Assembly: GCF_017255185.1 (NCBI RefSeq)
Contig: NZ_JAFKCZ010000001.1
Span: 372,001-436,000, forward strand
DNA length: 64,000 nucleotides
Source: Parahaliea mediterranea
GTDB taxonomy: Bacteria > Pseudomonadota > Gammaproteobacteria > Pseudomonadales > Halieaceae
Reading direction: 5' to 3'
The translations under genes and the position numbers were made by a program. Shown here one piece after another: positions 52,138-61,808 of the stretch (within the stretch, counting starts at the first letter, position 1; each line of letters begins with the position of its first letter). Under the pieces are notes generated by a model. It made no database searches. It was not told where the DNA came from and saw only the letters and a list, made by a program, of their open reading frames with translations.

Positions 52138-53013
52138 GTGTCGCTAGACGATATGCCAATCCAGCCACCGCTGCGGCTACCCGAGGGAAACGCATACGGT
52201 GAGCGTGTACTCGCCGCCTCCCGGTCGGTGCTTGAAACCCACCAGGGGCATCTTGACCAGTCTTACGGGCCGGATTACTGGCAGAAGGTGGATGTATTCC
52301 TCCCGCGGGTGCCGTCAGCCGCGGCGTTGCCATTGTTGGTCTTCGCCCACGGCGGGTCCTGGGTGGGCGGCTACAAGGAGTGGATGGCCTATATGGCGCC
52401 GGCCGTGACGGCAATTCCCGCCATATTCGTATCCGTGTCCTATCGGCTGGCGCCGCAAAACCCCTATCCGCTTCCCTTCGAGGACTGCTGCGATGCGATC
52501 CACCTGGTGTATGAAAGAGCGGAATCATTGGGCGGCGACAAGTCGCGGATTTATGTCGGTGGCCATTCGGCGGGGGGGCACCTGATGAGCCTGGCCGCGG
52601 TGCGCGGTGATTGGCAGCGCGAGCGCAATCTTCCCGCGGATGTCGTCAAGGGATGCTTGTCGATCAGTGGTGTTTATGACCTGCAAACGGCGCAACTGGA
52701 CGCGGCAGAGAAAGCAGCCCGGAGCAATGCCTTGATCGGGTGTCCGGCGGACGAGGCGCCTGCGAGCCCTGTTGTGCATGTATCGGCGTCTTCGCCGCCA
52801 TTTGTCATCACCGTGGGGGAGTTGGATTTTCCCCCGCTCAGGCAACAGGCGAGAGAGATGCGCGATCGGCTCGAAGCCGCCGGTGTCGCGGTGGTTTTTC
52901 AGGAAATTGCCGGCGCGGATCACTTCGCTACCAGTGAGCATTGCGTGAATGCCGACCACCCCTGGCTTGCCGCGGCAAGCCGATTCCTGCGGGCGGAACA
53001 CGCCGCACGGTGA
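52138..53013 (+). CDS. Alpha/beta hydrolase (kynurenine formamidase/esterase-like)
   Basis: 291 residues. The oxyanion motif HGGSW lies near residue 71 and the nucleophile elbow GHSAGGHL near 142; a conserved acidic and His pair follows (GELDF, then GADHFAT near 260). The HGGxW plus GHSAGGHL combination resembles kynurenine formamidase and carboxylesterases of the hormone-sensitive lipase clan. In this setting it may hydrolyse an ester or amide side chain, or the ring-fission product. The start is GTG with a strong AAAAGGAG. It lies 51 bp before the TonB receptor gene on the same strand. Confidence 0.82.
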   Translation: MSLDDMPIQPPLRLPEGNAYGERVLAASRSVLETHQGHLDQSYGPDYWQKVDVFLPRVPSAAALPLLVFAHGGSWVGGYKEWMAYMAPAVTAIPAIFVSVSYRLAPQNPYPLPFEDCCDAIHLVYERAESLGGDKSRIYVGGHSAGGHLMSLAAVRGDWQRERNLPADVVKGCLSISGVYDLQTAQLDAAEKAARSNALIGCPADEAPASPVVHVSASSPPFVITVGELDFPPLRQQAREMRDRLEAAGVAVVFQEIAGADHFATSEHCVNADHPWLAAASRFLRAEHAAR

Positions 53014-53064
53014 CAGCAAACAGCCAGTAACTATTTCACATTCATTATTCAGGTGGAGTTCGAG

Positions 53065-55344
53065 ATGAAAAAAATAAGTCGTTCCCAATTAGCGCACCGC
53101 ACTATGGCGCTCTACTGTCTGTCTCCGCTGGCGATGGCCCATGCAAATCTTGCTGGTGCGGTCGACAGCGCGGGGGGTAGTGCCAGGTTGGAAGAGGTAA
53201 TCGTAACCGCCGAAAAGCGCCAGGCCAGTATTCAGGATGTGCCCATCGCGGTGACGGCCCTGTCAGGCGACAGCTTGCAACAGCAGGGCATCAACGATGT
53301 TGCCGCGATCGCGGTGAAAATCCCCAACTTCGACTTCGGCGAGTCATTCGGCGCCGCGAAACTGTCCATTCGCGGTATCAGCTACAGCAACCTGTCCACC
53401 GGCGCCGAGGGCAGCGTTGCCTACAACTTGAACGGCGTCTATGTCTCGCGGCCGGCGGCGCAGTTGGGCAGCTTTTTCGACGTGGACCGGGTGGAGGTGC
53501 TTCGCGGCCCGCAGGGCACACTCTATGGCCGCAACGCCACCGGTGGTGCCGTGAATATCTACACGGCCAAACCGGACGAGTACTGGTCCGGATTTGCACA
53601 GCTGAGCCTTGAAAACTACGAGCACAGAATCCTGGAGGGCGTGATTGGCGGTCCGCTGGGCGACAACCTGGGCGTGAGGCTGGCCGTTTTCGACCAGCGC
53701 AGGGACGGCTACGGGGAGAACATCGTCACCGGCAAGGACGTGGACAATATCGATGCCAGCAGCGCTCGCGCTACCGTCGCCTGGGAGCCCTCCTCGGTGC
53801 TGTCGATTGCTGTCATTGCCGACACCAGTCACCAGAAAGACGCTTCCAGGGCGACCCGCACGATCGCCCAGAGGGGCTTGACCGGCGAGGAGGGGGTATC
53901 CGGAGAGCCGATTCTCGGGGTGCAACTCGGCGGTACGGCCTTGCTGCAACAATTTGATATCGCCAGTGATATCCAGCCGCGCTATTCCCGGCGCTCGGAG
54001 GGGGTAACCCTCGACGTCAATTGGGACGTCTCGGATGCGCTGACCATCCGGTCGCTCACGGCCTACCGGAGTTCGGAGTTTGCCCTCAACAGTGATCTCG
54101 ACGGGACCGACGTGGCGCTGAGCCAGATTTTCTATGATGAGGAGTCCGTGCAGTACTCCCAGGAGATCAATGTTCACTTTAGCGGCGACAGGCTTCAGTG
54201 GACGGCGGGGGCCTATATTTTCGATGAGGATATCGATGGCGTGTTCTGGACGCCCGGGGCGCCACCGCAGGATCCGGGGAATTTTCTCGCCGCCTATGCG
54301 GCCGGCGGTAGCATTAACACGCGTGCGTACGCCGTTTTTGGGCAGGCGGAGTATTCGCTGACGGACCAGCTTGCGGTGATACTGGGGGGGCGCTTCAGTA
54401 GCGAGGAAAAGGAAGACCGGGACTTGTACACCGATTTTGTCACCGATACCAAGTTCCTTGAGCCGGCAAATCTCGATCATCCCAATCCACCGCTGTCCGG
54501 CCCTTTTGAGCAGTCCGAGCGCTGGAATTCCTTTACCCCGAAAGTGGGGGTCAACTACCACATGACCCAGGACACCATGTTGTACGGCTCTGTTTCGGAG
54601 GGCTTCAAGGCCGGCGTGTTCAATCTCGGTGCGACCTCGGTCATTCCCGTCGGCGGCGGGGAGGTCGCGCTGAGCAACCCGGCGGTTGACCCCGAGTCGG
54701 TATGGGCCTATGAAGTGGGCGTCAAAACGGACTTGCTGGACCAGTCGTTGCGCTTGAACTCGGCGGCGTTTTACTACGACTACTCTGACTTGCAGTTGAC
54801 CAAGATCGTCGGCTTGCTGGCCACGTTGACCAACGCCGCGAAAGCGGAAATCTACGGCCTGGAGATCGACGCCGAATACCAGGCATCCGAAAGTCTTAAC
54901 CTGCAGCTGACCGGCGGGTGGCTGCATGCGCGCTTTAGCGAATTCGACAGTACCGACCCCGGGCGCCCGACGCTGGGCGTCCAGGACCTGTCCGGTAACC
55001 AGCTGCCCCAGGCACCCGAGTTTTCTGTTGGTCTGGGCATCGAGTACAGCGTGTTCTTGCCGCGCGGCATTCTCAAGCCTTCCCTCCAGGCGAACTGGCG
55101 CTCGCGCAATTACTTCGACGAGTTCAATATCGAGGCGATCTCCCAGGCGGAGCACACCAAGGTGGACTTGTCCCTGTCCTACCAGGACCAGAGCGGGGTC
55201 GAGTTGGTTGCGTTTGTACGGAACCTGACGGATGAGGAGACCTTGGAAACGGCGTACCAATCCAGCGGCAGGTTGGGCTACAACATCAATGGATTCCTCT
55301 CGCCGCCCAGAACCTATGGTATTCGCGCGCGGTACACGTTCTGA
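53065..55344 (+). CDS. TonB-dependent outer-membrane receptor (aromatic cluster)
   Basis: 759 residues. A signal peptide (cut near residue 30-35) precedes a TonB-box-like EEVIVTAEKRQASIQDVP, a plug domain (DVDRVEVLRGPQGTLYGRNA near 150) and a 22-strand barrel ending in YGIRARYTF with the C-terminal Phe needed for insertion. It should import the aromatic substrate or an iron or ring complex for the surrounding enzymes. The ATG at 53065 has GGAG just upstream; a GTG at 53053 is an alternative. It is related to but clearly different from the receptor at 29748. Confidence 0.92.
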   Translation: MKKISRSQLAHRTMALYCLSPLAMAHANLAGAVDSAGGSARLEEVIVTAEKRQASIQDVPIAVTALSGDSLQQQGINDVAAIAVKIPNFDFGESFGAAKLSIRGISYSNLSTGAEGSVAYNLNGVYVSRPAAQLGSFFDVDRVEVLRGPQGTLYGRNATGGAVNIYTAKPDEYWSGFAQLSLENYEHRILEGVIGGPLGDNLGVRLAVFDQRRDGYGENIVTGKDVDNIDASSARATVAWEPSSVLSIAVIADTSHQKDASRATRTIAQRGLTGEEGVSGEPILGVQLGGTALLQQFDIASDIQPRYSRRSEGVTLDVNWDVSDALTIRSLTAYRSSEFALNSDLDGTDVALSQIFYDEESVQYSQEINVHFSGDRLQWTAGAYIFDEDIDGVFWTPGAPPQDPGNFLAAYAAGGSINTRAYAVFGQAEYSLTDQLAVILGGRFSSEEKEDRDLYTDFVTDTKFLEPANLDHPNPPLSGPFEQSERWNSFTPKVGVNYHMTQDTMLYGSVSEGFKAGVFNLGATSVIPVGGGEVALSNPAVDPESVWAYEVGVKTDLLDQSLRLNSAAFYYDYSDLQLTKIVGLLATLTNAAKAEIYGLEIDAEYQASESLNLQLTGGWLHARFSEFDSTDPGRPTLGVQDLSGNQLPQAPEFSVGLGIEYSVFLPRGILKPSLQANWRSRNYFDEFNIEAISQAEHTKVDLSLSYQDQSGVELVAFVRNLTDEETLETAYQSSGRLGYNINGFLSPPRTYGIRARYTF

Positions 55345-55352
55345 CCGGGCGT

Positions 55353-56570
55353 GTGGCGATGTGCGTGGAACGAAAGGCCGGTACTCGCCAGGGGCTGACC
55401 ATCCTGGTGGGATCCGCGCTTCCGGTTATGGGCGTGGTGTTACTGGCGCCGGTAGCCCAGAACTTGCGCGAGGGACTGGCTGGCGCGTCGTTGCCTTTTG
55501 ATGTGACGTCCCTGGTATTGACCGCGCCGGCACTTGCGATCGCCCTGTTCTCTCCCCTGGCGGGATATATCGTCGACCGTGTCGGGCGCCGGCCGGTTTT
55601 GTTGAGCATGCTGTTGCTCTACGGGGTCGTTGGGATGGCCCCCGTCTTGCTGAGCCATCCGCTGGCCATCGTCGCGGCCCGTTTTCTACTGGGTATCGCC
55701 GAAGCCGGAATCCTGGCGGCTAACTTCGCCCTGATCGGTGACTACTTTCGGGGAGAGCAGAGGCGCCGTTGGATCGCCTACAAGAGCAGCGTGGCGGCGG
55801 TGATGGCCACAGTGTTCTACATCGTGGGCGGGTTTCTGGGGGAGTGGGGCTGGCGGGCGCCCTTCGCTTTCTATGGCATTGGCATCCTGATAGCCCTTCC
55901 CGCGGCGCGGTACATTTTCGAGCCCAACAGGTCTCCCGCGATCGACACCAGCCCTGCACCGGCGGCGCCTCCCACCGGGACTGTGCTGCCCTACCTCGTG
56001 ATTACGCTGCTGTGCGCCATCCTGTTCTACATCGTACCGCTGCAGCTGGGATTGTTTCTTGAGCGTCGCGGCGAGTTTACCCTCACGGCGATCGGCGTCA
56101 TGATTGCCCTTGCCGGATTGGGCAACCCGATCGGCGCGCTGGCCTTTCGGTTTCTGAGTCACATCAGCTTGCCCGTGTTGATGCTGGCCAGTGCCTTGCT
56201 GGCGGGGGCGGGCCTGATGGTGGCCGCCATGGCGCCCGGGGCGCCGGCTTTGGTACTGGGGGGATTCATCAATCAGGTGGGCTGCGGGCTGTTCGTGCCA
56301 ATAACGGTGTCCTCGCTGTTACAGGTTGCGCCCTCGGAGCGTCGCGGCACCAGTGGAGGGGCCTGGAGTACGGCCTTCTTCATCGGCCAGTTTCTATCTC
56401 CACTGTTGGTCGCGGCGCTGATACAGCGGTCCGCCGCCGGTGGGGAACTGCTGGTGCTCGGCCTGGTAAACCTGGCGATTGGGGCCGTCGCCTACCTCGC
56501 GTTGCGCGGTGTTCGCCGTGTCGGGACCAGCAATGAGTCCACCCGTGTTAAAATCAAGGGGATTGGCTAG
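55353..56570 (+). CDS. Major facilitator superfamily transporter
   Basis: 405 residues with about 12 membrane helices. The loop 2-3 signature GYIVDRVGRRPVLL (about residue 70) and the helix 4-6 pattern AARFLLGIAEAGIL are those of the drug-H+ antiporter/sugar-type MFS. The start is GTG eight bp after the receptor stop, so transport across both membranes is encoded together. Uptake of an aromatic acid or export of a product are both possible. The direction cannot be told from sequence. Confidence 0.87.
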   Translation: MAMCVERKAGTRQGLTILVGSALPVMGVVLLAPVAQNLREGLAGASLPFDVTSLVLTAPALAIALFSPLAGYIVDRVGRRPVLLSMLLLYGVVGMAPVLLSHPLAIVAARFLLGIAEAGILAANFALIGDYFRGEQRRRWIAYKSSVAAVMATVFYIVGGFLGEWGWRAPFAFYGIGILIALPAARYIFEPNRSPAIDTSPAPAAPPTGTVLPYLVITLLCAILFYIVPLQLGLFLERRGEFTLTAIGVMIALAGLGNPIGALAFRFLSHISLPVLMLASALLAGAGLMVAAMAPGAPALVLGGFINQVGCGLFVPITVSSLLQVAPSERRGTSGGAWSTAFFIGQFLSPLLVAALIQRSAAGGELLVLGLVNLAIGAVAYLALRGVRRVGTSNESTRVKIKGIG

Positions 56571-56764
56571 CCGCGCGGATGTTATCGGGCAGTAAATGAA
56601 AATGCTCGAGCGCGGGGCCGGCCAGAAGAACCATTCCGCGCCGCAGTATCACCTGGGTATCAAGCTGGCCCTGATCGAGGCCGTCGACGGCTTCTTCCAA
56701 CGGCATATTGACGAGGTGCGGGCGTGGCGACGGCAGGTGTACACCGTGCTGTTAAGGAGGGCTC

Positions 56765-58015
56765 GTGGAAAAGTATTCCGGATTCAACCTGCTCAAGCAC
56801 GCGTTGACAGGCCACCGTCGCTGGCCGCGCTCCTGGCGCAGTCCCGAGCCCAAGCCGCGCTATGACGTGGTGATCATCGGTGGCGGCGGGCACGGCCTGG
56901 CCACGGCCTACTATCTGGCCAAAGAGCAGGGCATCACCAACGTGGCGGTGCTGGAAAAGGGCTGGCTGGGCGGCGGCAATACCGGCCGCAATACCGCGGT
57001 GAGCCGCTCCAACTACTTCTACCCCGAAAGCACGCGCTTTTTCGAGCATTCCCTGAAGCGCTTCGAAACCATGGGGCGCGATCTCAACTACAACATCATG
57101 TTCAGCCAGGTCGGGCTGCTGAACCTGGCCTTCAGCCGCCATGAGCTGGAAATTTTCCGGCGCTGGGCGACCGCCATCCAGGTACAGGGGGTGGACTGCC
57201 AGGTGATGAGTCGCGACGAGATCGCCGCCGCAGTGCCGCTGCTCAATATGAGTCCGCACGCGCGCTACCGTGTGTACGGCGGCTTTATGCAGCGGCGGGG
57301 CGGGATTTCCCGCCACGATGCGGTGGCCTGGGCCTACGCCCGGGCGGCCGACAACCTGGGCGTGGACATTATCCAGAACTGTGAAGTGACCGGGCTCGAA
57401 GTCGGCGACGGCCGCATTCGGGGTGTCAAGACCTCCCGCGGCGCGATACGCACCGACAAGGTGGGCATGGCGGTGGCGGGCCACAGCACGGCGGTGGCCG
57501 CCATGGCGGGTATCAAGCTGCCGATTGTCAGCCAGTGCCTGCAGGCCATGGTCAGCGAGCCGGTCAAACCCTGCTTCGACCACGTGGTGATGTCGCCGAT
57601 GGTGCACTGCTATGTGTCCCAGTCCGATCGCGGCGAACTGGTGATCGGCGGCGGCGCCGACACCCACCCTTCCTACGGGCAGCGGGGCAACCTGCCGACG
57701 ACCGAGGCGGTGTTGAACGCGGTGGTGGAGATGTATCCCACCTTCAGCCGCCTGAAGCTCATGCGCCAGTGGGGCGGTATCGTGGATATTGCCCCCGATT
57801 CCAGCCCCATTGTGTCGAAAACCCCCGTAACCGGTTTCTACATCAGCACCGGCTGGGGTACGGGCGGCTACAAGGCTATTCCCGCCGGGGGCGAAACCCT
57901 GGCCCACACCATCGCCCACGATCGGCCCCACCCGCTGGTGGAGCCCTTTTCCCTGGACCGCTTCGCGCAGGGACGGCTGGTGGACGAGGGCGCGGCGGCG
58001 GGCGTGGCCCACTGA
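56765..58015 (+). CDS. soxB: Sarcosine oxidase subunit beta
   Basis: 416 residues. FAD motif VVIIGGGGHGLATAYYLA near residue 35, LEKGWLGGGNTGRN near 63, and RHDAVAWAYARAA near 183 whose His is the known covalent FMN attachment position. The C-terminus has WGGIVDIAPDSSPI and GWGTGGYKAIPAGG. It is the flavin-bearing catalytic subunit that demethylates sarcosine to glycine, formaldehyde and peroxide. The start is GTG with TAAGGAGG before it. It opens soxBDAG. No glyA, fdh or other folate genes are visible next to it. Confidence 0.95.
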   Translation: MEKYSGFNLLKHALTGHRRWPRSWRSPEPKPRYDVVIIGGGGHGLATAYYLAKEQGITNVAVLEKGWLGGGNTGRNTAVSRSNYFYPESTRFFEHSLKRFETMGRDLNYNIMFSQVGLLNLAFSRHELEIFRRWATAIQVQGVDCQVMSRDEIAAAVPLLNMSPHARYRVYGGFMQRRGGISRHDAVAWAYARAADNLGVDIIQNCEVTGLEVGDGRIRGVKTSRGAIRTDKVGMAVAGHSTAVAAMAGIKLPIVSQCLQAMVSEPVKPCFDHVVMSPMVHCYVSQSDRGELVIGGGADTHPSYGQRGNLPTTEAVLNAVVEMYPTFSRLKLMRQWGGIVDIAPDSSPIVSKTPVTGFYISTGWGTGGYKAIPAGGETLAHTIAHDRPHPLVEPFSLDRFAQGRLVDEGAAAGVAH

Positions 58016-58036
58016 CCGGAGCAAGGAGATGCAAGC

Positions 58037-58327
58037 GTGATTCGAATCGAATGCCCCTGGTGCGGCCCGCGCAGCGAGGCGGAATTCACCTGTGGCGGCC
58101 AGTCACACATTGTTCGCCCCGCCGATCCGGCGGCGGTGTCCGACCGCGAGTGGGCACAGTACCTCTACCAGCGCGACAACCCCAAGGGCCTGCACTACGA
58201 GCGCTGGCGCCATACCTTCGGCTGCCGCCAGTGGTTCAACGTGGCCCGCGATACCGTGACGCACGAGATCCGCGCCGTGTACCGGATGACCGACCTGAAG
58301 CCAGCGCCCGGCGGGGAGGGCGTGTGA
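58037..58327 (+). CDS. soxD: Sarcosine oxidase subunit delta
   Basis: 96 residues, the usual size. The zinc site is visible: Cys6 and Cys9 (CPWC), His59 and Cys63 (HTFGC), followed by RQWFNVARDT. It is the small structural subunit that stabilises the alpha-beta complex. The start is GTG with AAGGAG about 10 bp upstream, 21 bp after soxB. Its TGA stop overlaps the start of soxA by four bases (GTGTGA). Confidence 0.93.
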   Translation: MIRIECPWCGPRSEAEFTCGGQSHIVRPADPAAVSDREWAQYLYQRDNPKGLHYERWRHTFGCRQWFNVARDTVTHEIRAVYRMTDLKPAPGGEGV

Positions 58328-61188
58328 AGCGCACCGCACAGCGCCTGCCCCACGCCCGGGTGGATCCGGGCAAGACCCTGCGCTTCCGCTTCGACGGGCG
58401 GACCTACGAGGGCGTGGCGGGCGACAGCCTGGCCTCCGCCCTGCTGGCCAATGGTGTCGGTGTGGTGGGTCGCAGCTTTAAACTGCATCGCCCGCGGGGT
58501 GTATTCGGCTGCGGCAAGGAAGAAGCCAATGCCCTGGTCCAGCTGGAAAGCGGCGGTTACAGCGAGCCCAATGCGCGGGCGACCCTGGTGCCCCTCTACG
58601 AGGGGCTCGAGGCCCGTGGACAGAATGCCTGGCCGAATGTACGCAGTGATGTGTTCGGGGCGCTCGGTGTATTCAAGCGCCTGCTACCGGCGTCCTTCTA
58701 TTACAAAACCTTTATGTGGCCCAACTGGCAGCGGTGGGAGGGGCTGGTGCGGCGTCTGGCTGGCCTCGGCATTGCGCCGACAAGCGCCGATCCCCAAAAG
58801 TATCTCAAGCAGAACGTCCATGCCGATGTGGTGGTGGTGGGCGCCGGGCGCTCAGGCCTTGAGGCCGCGCTCGCGACCTCCCGGGACCCGGCGTGCCGGG
58901 TGCTGCTGATCGACGAGCAGGAGGAGCCCGGTGGCGGCCTGCTGGCCAGCCCGGCCGCGGCGGATCGGTCCTGGCTGGAGGAAGCGCTGCGGGAAGTGGC
59001 GGCCCGCGACAACATCACCTTGTTGTGTCGCACCACGGTCAACGGCTATTACGACAACAACGTACTGGCCGCCCTCGAGCGGTTGTCCAACCACCACGGA
59101 CCCGCCGCCGGCGGGGCGGTGCGCGAGCGCTTCTGGCGTATCTTCGCCGGCCGGGTGGTGCTGGCCACCGGGGCCATCGAGCGACCGCTGGTATTTCCCA
59201 ACAACGACCGGCCCGGCATCATGCTGGCGTCCGCGGTGCGCGAATACTGTCACCGCTACGGTCTCACCCTGGGCGAGCGGATCGTGTTCTACACCAACAA
59301 CGATTCCGCCTGGCGCACGGCCCTGGAACTGGTGGACGCGGGCGTACCGGTGGTGGCGATTATCGACCTCCGCCCCGCGGTGGAATCCGAACTGCGCCAG
59401 CGTGCCCGGGAGGCCGGCATTGCTCTCCACCTCGGCACTGTCGTCACCGATACCCGGGGCCGCAGCGGCCTGCGCCGGCTGGTGCTGCACCGCCTGGCGG
59501 GGCCGGGCGATGCCCTTGAAGCGCCCGCCGGTACCCTGGATTGCGATGTACTGGCCATGTCCGGTGGCTGGACGCCGACTGTCCATCTCTACTCCCAGTC
59601 CGGGGGCCTGCTCGCCTATCGCGACAGCGACGCCTGTTTCGTACCGGAGCGCGCGCACCAGGCGGTCACCGCGGTCGGTCGCGCCAACGGCGAGTTTGCC
59701 GCGCCGCTGAATCTCCAGCCCCAGTGGCTGACCCCGGGGGTGTCAGCGGAGCATCAATGGGTGGACTTCCAGTACGACGTGACCGCTTCGGACATCCAGC
59801 TCGCGGCGCGGGAGAACTTCGTGTCGGTGGAGCACGTCAAGCGCTACACCACCAACGGCATGTCGGTCGACCAGGGCAAGACCAGCAACGTGAACGGCCT
59901 GGGGATACTGGCCCTGGCGACCGGCCGGCCGATCCCCGAGGTGGGCACCACGCGTTTCCGTCCGCCCTACCATCCCACCTCCCTCGGTGCCTACGCCGGT
60001 ATCGAGCTGGGGGCGCTGTACACCCCCTTCCAGCAGTTGCCGGCCCACGCCGCCCACGTCGCCGCGGGGGCGCTGTTCGAGGACTACGGCGCCTGGCAGC
60101 GCCCGGCCTGCTACCCGCGGCCCGGCGAGGAGGAGGAAGCGGCGATGGCGCGGGAGGCGAGGGCGGTGCGCAGCGCCGTGGGGCTGCTGGATTACTCCCC
60201 CCTGGGCAAACTCGAGGTTCGCGGTCCCGATGCCCGGGAATTCCTCAATCGCATGTACCTTAACAATATCCGCACGCTCGAGGTCGGCGCGGCGCGCTAT
60301 GGGCTGATGCTGAACGAGGCGGGCATCGTGATCGACGACGGCGTGGTGGTCTGCCTGGCGCGGGACCACTTCCTGCTGCACACCACCAGCGGCGGCGCCA
60401 CCACCATTCACCAGCACCTGGAGGAGTGGCTGCAGTGCGAGTGGACCGATCTGGAGGTGATCGTCGGCAACGCCACCACCCAGTGGGCGACGCTGATGCT
60501 CAGCGGCCCCAAAGCGCGCGCGGTACTGGCACAGCTCGATGGCGACATCGATGTCTCACGCGAGGCCTTTGGCCATATGCAGTATCGGGAGGGCCGCTTG
60601 CTCGGCCAGCCCTGCCGCATTCTGCGCGCCAGCTTTACCGGCGAGGTGTCCTTCGAGATCAGCGTGCCCGCGAACTGTGGGCTGTCGCTGTGGGAGGCGC
60701 TGATGCAGGCCGGTGAACCTCACGGCATCGTACCCTTCGGCATCGAAACCCTGATGCTGCTGCGCACCGAGAAGGGCTACCCGCATGTCGGCGCGGACAC
60801 CGACGGCAATACCATGCCCCAGGACCTGGGCTGGGGCGGGGCGGTGGCGAATAAACCGGACGACTTCGTCGGCCGCCGGAGCCTGTCCCAGCCGGTGGGC
60901 TCGGACCCCGGCCGCTTCCAGTTCACGGGGTTGGAGCTGCTGGAAGCGGATGCGCGCACGGTGAGCGGCGCTCATATTCTAACGGCGGATGGCGAAAGTA
61001 CCGCCGGCTATGTCACCTCGGCCTTCCACAGCCCCAACCTGAACCGCACCGTGGCGCTGGGCATCGTCGCCGACGCCCGGGATCGGCAGGGCGAGGAAGT
61101 GACGGTTTTCTACGCGGGCCAGCGCCAGCGTGCCCGCCTGATCAAACCGGGCGTCTATGACCCGGCGGGAGAGGCACTCAATGGCTAA
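58324..61188 (+). CDS. soxA: Sarcosine oxidase subunit alpha
   Basis: 954 residues. An N-terminal ferredoxin-like domain (LRFRFDGRTYEGVAGDSLA, about 16-95) lacks an iron-sulfur cluster as in known SoxA. A NAD-binding Rossmann module follows (VVVVGAGRSGLEAALA near 170), and from about 590 a GcvT-like aminomethyltransferase half (AVGLLDYSPLGKLEVRGPD) binds tetrahydrofolate and captures formaldehyde as methylene-THF. The GTG at 58324 is used because the frame further upstream is a shadow of soxB and soxD. Length fits the heterotetrameric enzyme. Confidence 0.94.
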   Translation: MKRTAQRLPHARVDPGKTLRFRFDGRTYEGVAGDSLASALLANGVGVVGRSFKLHRPRGVFGCGKEEANALVQLESGGYSEPNARATLVPLYEGLEARGQNAWPNVRSDVFGALGVFKRLLPASFYYKTFMWPNWQRWEGLVRRLAGLGIAPTSADPQKYLKQNVHADVVVVGAGRSGLEAALATSRDPACRVLLIDEQEEPGGGLLASPAAADRSWLEEALREVAARDNITLLCRTTVNGYYDNNVLAALERLSNHHGPAAGGAVRERFWRIFAGRVVLATGAIERPLVFPNNDRPGIMLASAVREYCHRYGLTLGERIVFYTNNDSAWRTALELVDAGVPVVAIIDLRPAVESELRQRAREAGIALHLGTVVTDTRGRSGLRRLVLHRLAGPGDALEAPAGTLDCDVLAMSGGWTPTVHLYSQSGGLLAYRDSDACFVPERAHQAVTAVGRANGEFAAPLNLQPQWLTPGVSAEHQWVDFQYDVTASDIQLAARENFVSVEHVKRYTTNGMSVDQGKTSNVNGLGILALATGRPIPEVGTTRFRPPYHPTSLGAYAGIELGALYTPFQQLPAHAAHVAAGALFEDYGAWQRPACYPRPGEEEEAAMAREARAVRSAVGLLDYSPLGKLEVRGPDAREFLNRMYLNNIRTLEVGAARYGLMLNEAGIVIDDGVVVCLARDHFLLHTTSGGATTIHQHLEEWLQCEWTDLEVIVGNATTQWATLMLSGPKARAVLAQLDGDIDVSREAFGHMQYREGRLLGQPCRILRASFTGEVSFEISVPANCGLSLWEALMQAGEPHGIVPFGIETLMLLRTEKGYPHVGADTDGNTMPQDLGWGGAVANKPDDFVGRRSLSQPVGSDPGRFQFTGLELLEADARTVSGAHILTADGESTAGYVTSAFHSPNLNRTVALGIVADARDRQGEEVTVFYAGQRQRARLIKPGVYDPAGEALNG

Positions 61189-61741
61189 ACTGGACAGGGC
61201 GACCCCGCTGGCGGGCACGGGGCTGGAGCGCGCGGGTCTGTGTGTCGCGGAAAACACTGGCCTCGGTCTCATTCGTCTGCAGGCCTTCCATCGCAGGCCA
61301 GGCGCCGTGGAAGAGCTGACCGCCCGTCTGGGCATCGAACCGCCCGGCCCCGGGAGTCTCCGCAGCGAGCGGGACCGGCAGTGGTTCTGGTCCGCGCCCG
61401 GCGAATGGCTGATCGCGATCCCGGCCGGTACCGAGGACGCGGTGCTCGGCGCGTTGCGGGCGCAGCTCGATGGCCTGTTTGTTGTACTCAGCGCGATTAC
61501 CGACAGTCAGGTGGCACTGGATATCACGGGTGAAGCCGTGCGCGAGGTTCTCGCCCGCGGCAGTACCGTGGATTTTCACCCGGCGAGCTTCGGCGCCGGC
61601 AACTGCGTGCTGACGCGCTTTGCCGGCGTACCGGTGATGCTGGCCAGCCCCGGCCGGGGCGAGCAAATTCTGCTGTTCGCGGACCGTTCCCTGGCGCGCT
61701 ACCTGCTCGACTGGTTCGAGGCGGCAAGTATCGATTGTTGA
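61181..61741 (+). CDS. soxG: Sarcosine oxidase subunit gamma
   Basis: 186 residues. The SoxG features are present: WFWSAPGEWLIAIPAG near residue 70, VALDITGEAVREVLARGSTVDFHP near 108 split around the folate-like core, and the C-terminal LFADRSLARYLLDWF. It is the fourth subunit, structural, with a GcvT-like fold. The ATG at 61181 overlaps soxA by eight bases; an ATG-equivalent at 61157 is possible. It completes the canonical soxBDAG order. Confidence 0.92.
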   Translation: MAKLDRATPLAGTGLERAGLCVAENTGLGLIRLQAFHRRPGAVEELTARLGIEPPGPGSLRSERDRQWFWSAPGEWLIAIPAGTEDAVLGALRAQLDGLFVVLSAITDSQVALDITGEAVREVLARGSTVDFHPASFGAGNCVLTRFAGVPVMLASPGRGEQILLFADRSLARYLLDWFEAASIDC

Positions 61742-61808
61742 GCTGGACGCGCTCGCCAGGCAGCCGGAGCGATTACCGCCAGCGTTCGGGCAGCCGGGGC
61801 CCCGGCGA

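Noticed and set aside
53344-55260. 638-codon frame antisense to the second TonB receptor gene
   Set aside because: It is a shadow of a GC-rich gene, with no start signal and no conserved features.
56596-56865. 89-codon frame before soxB
   Set aside because: It overlaps the soxB start by 100 bp, has a poor ribosome-binding site and no family resemblance; soxB has a strong TAAGGAGG.
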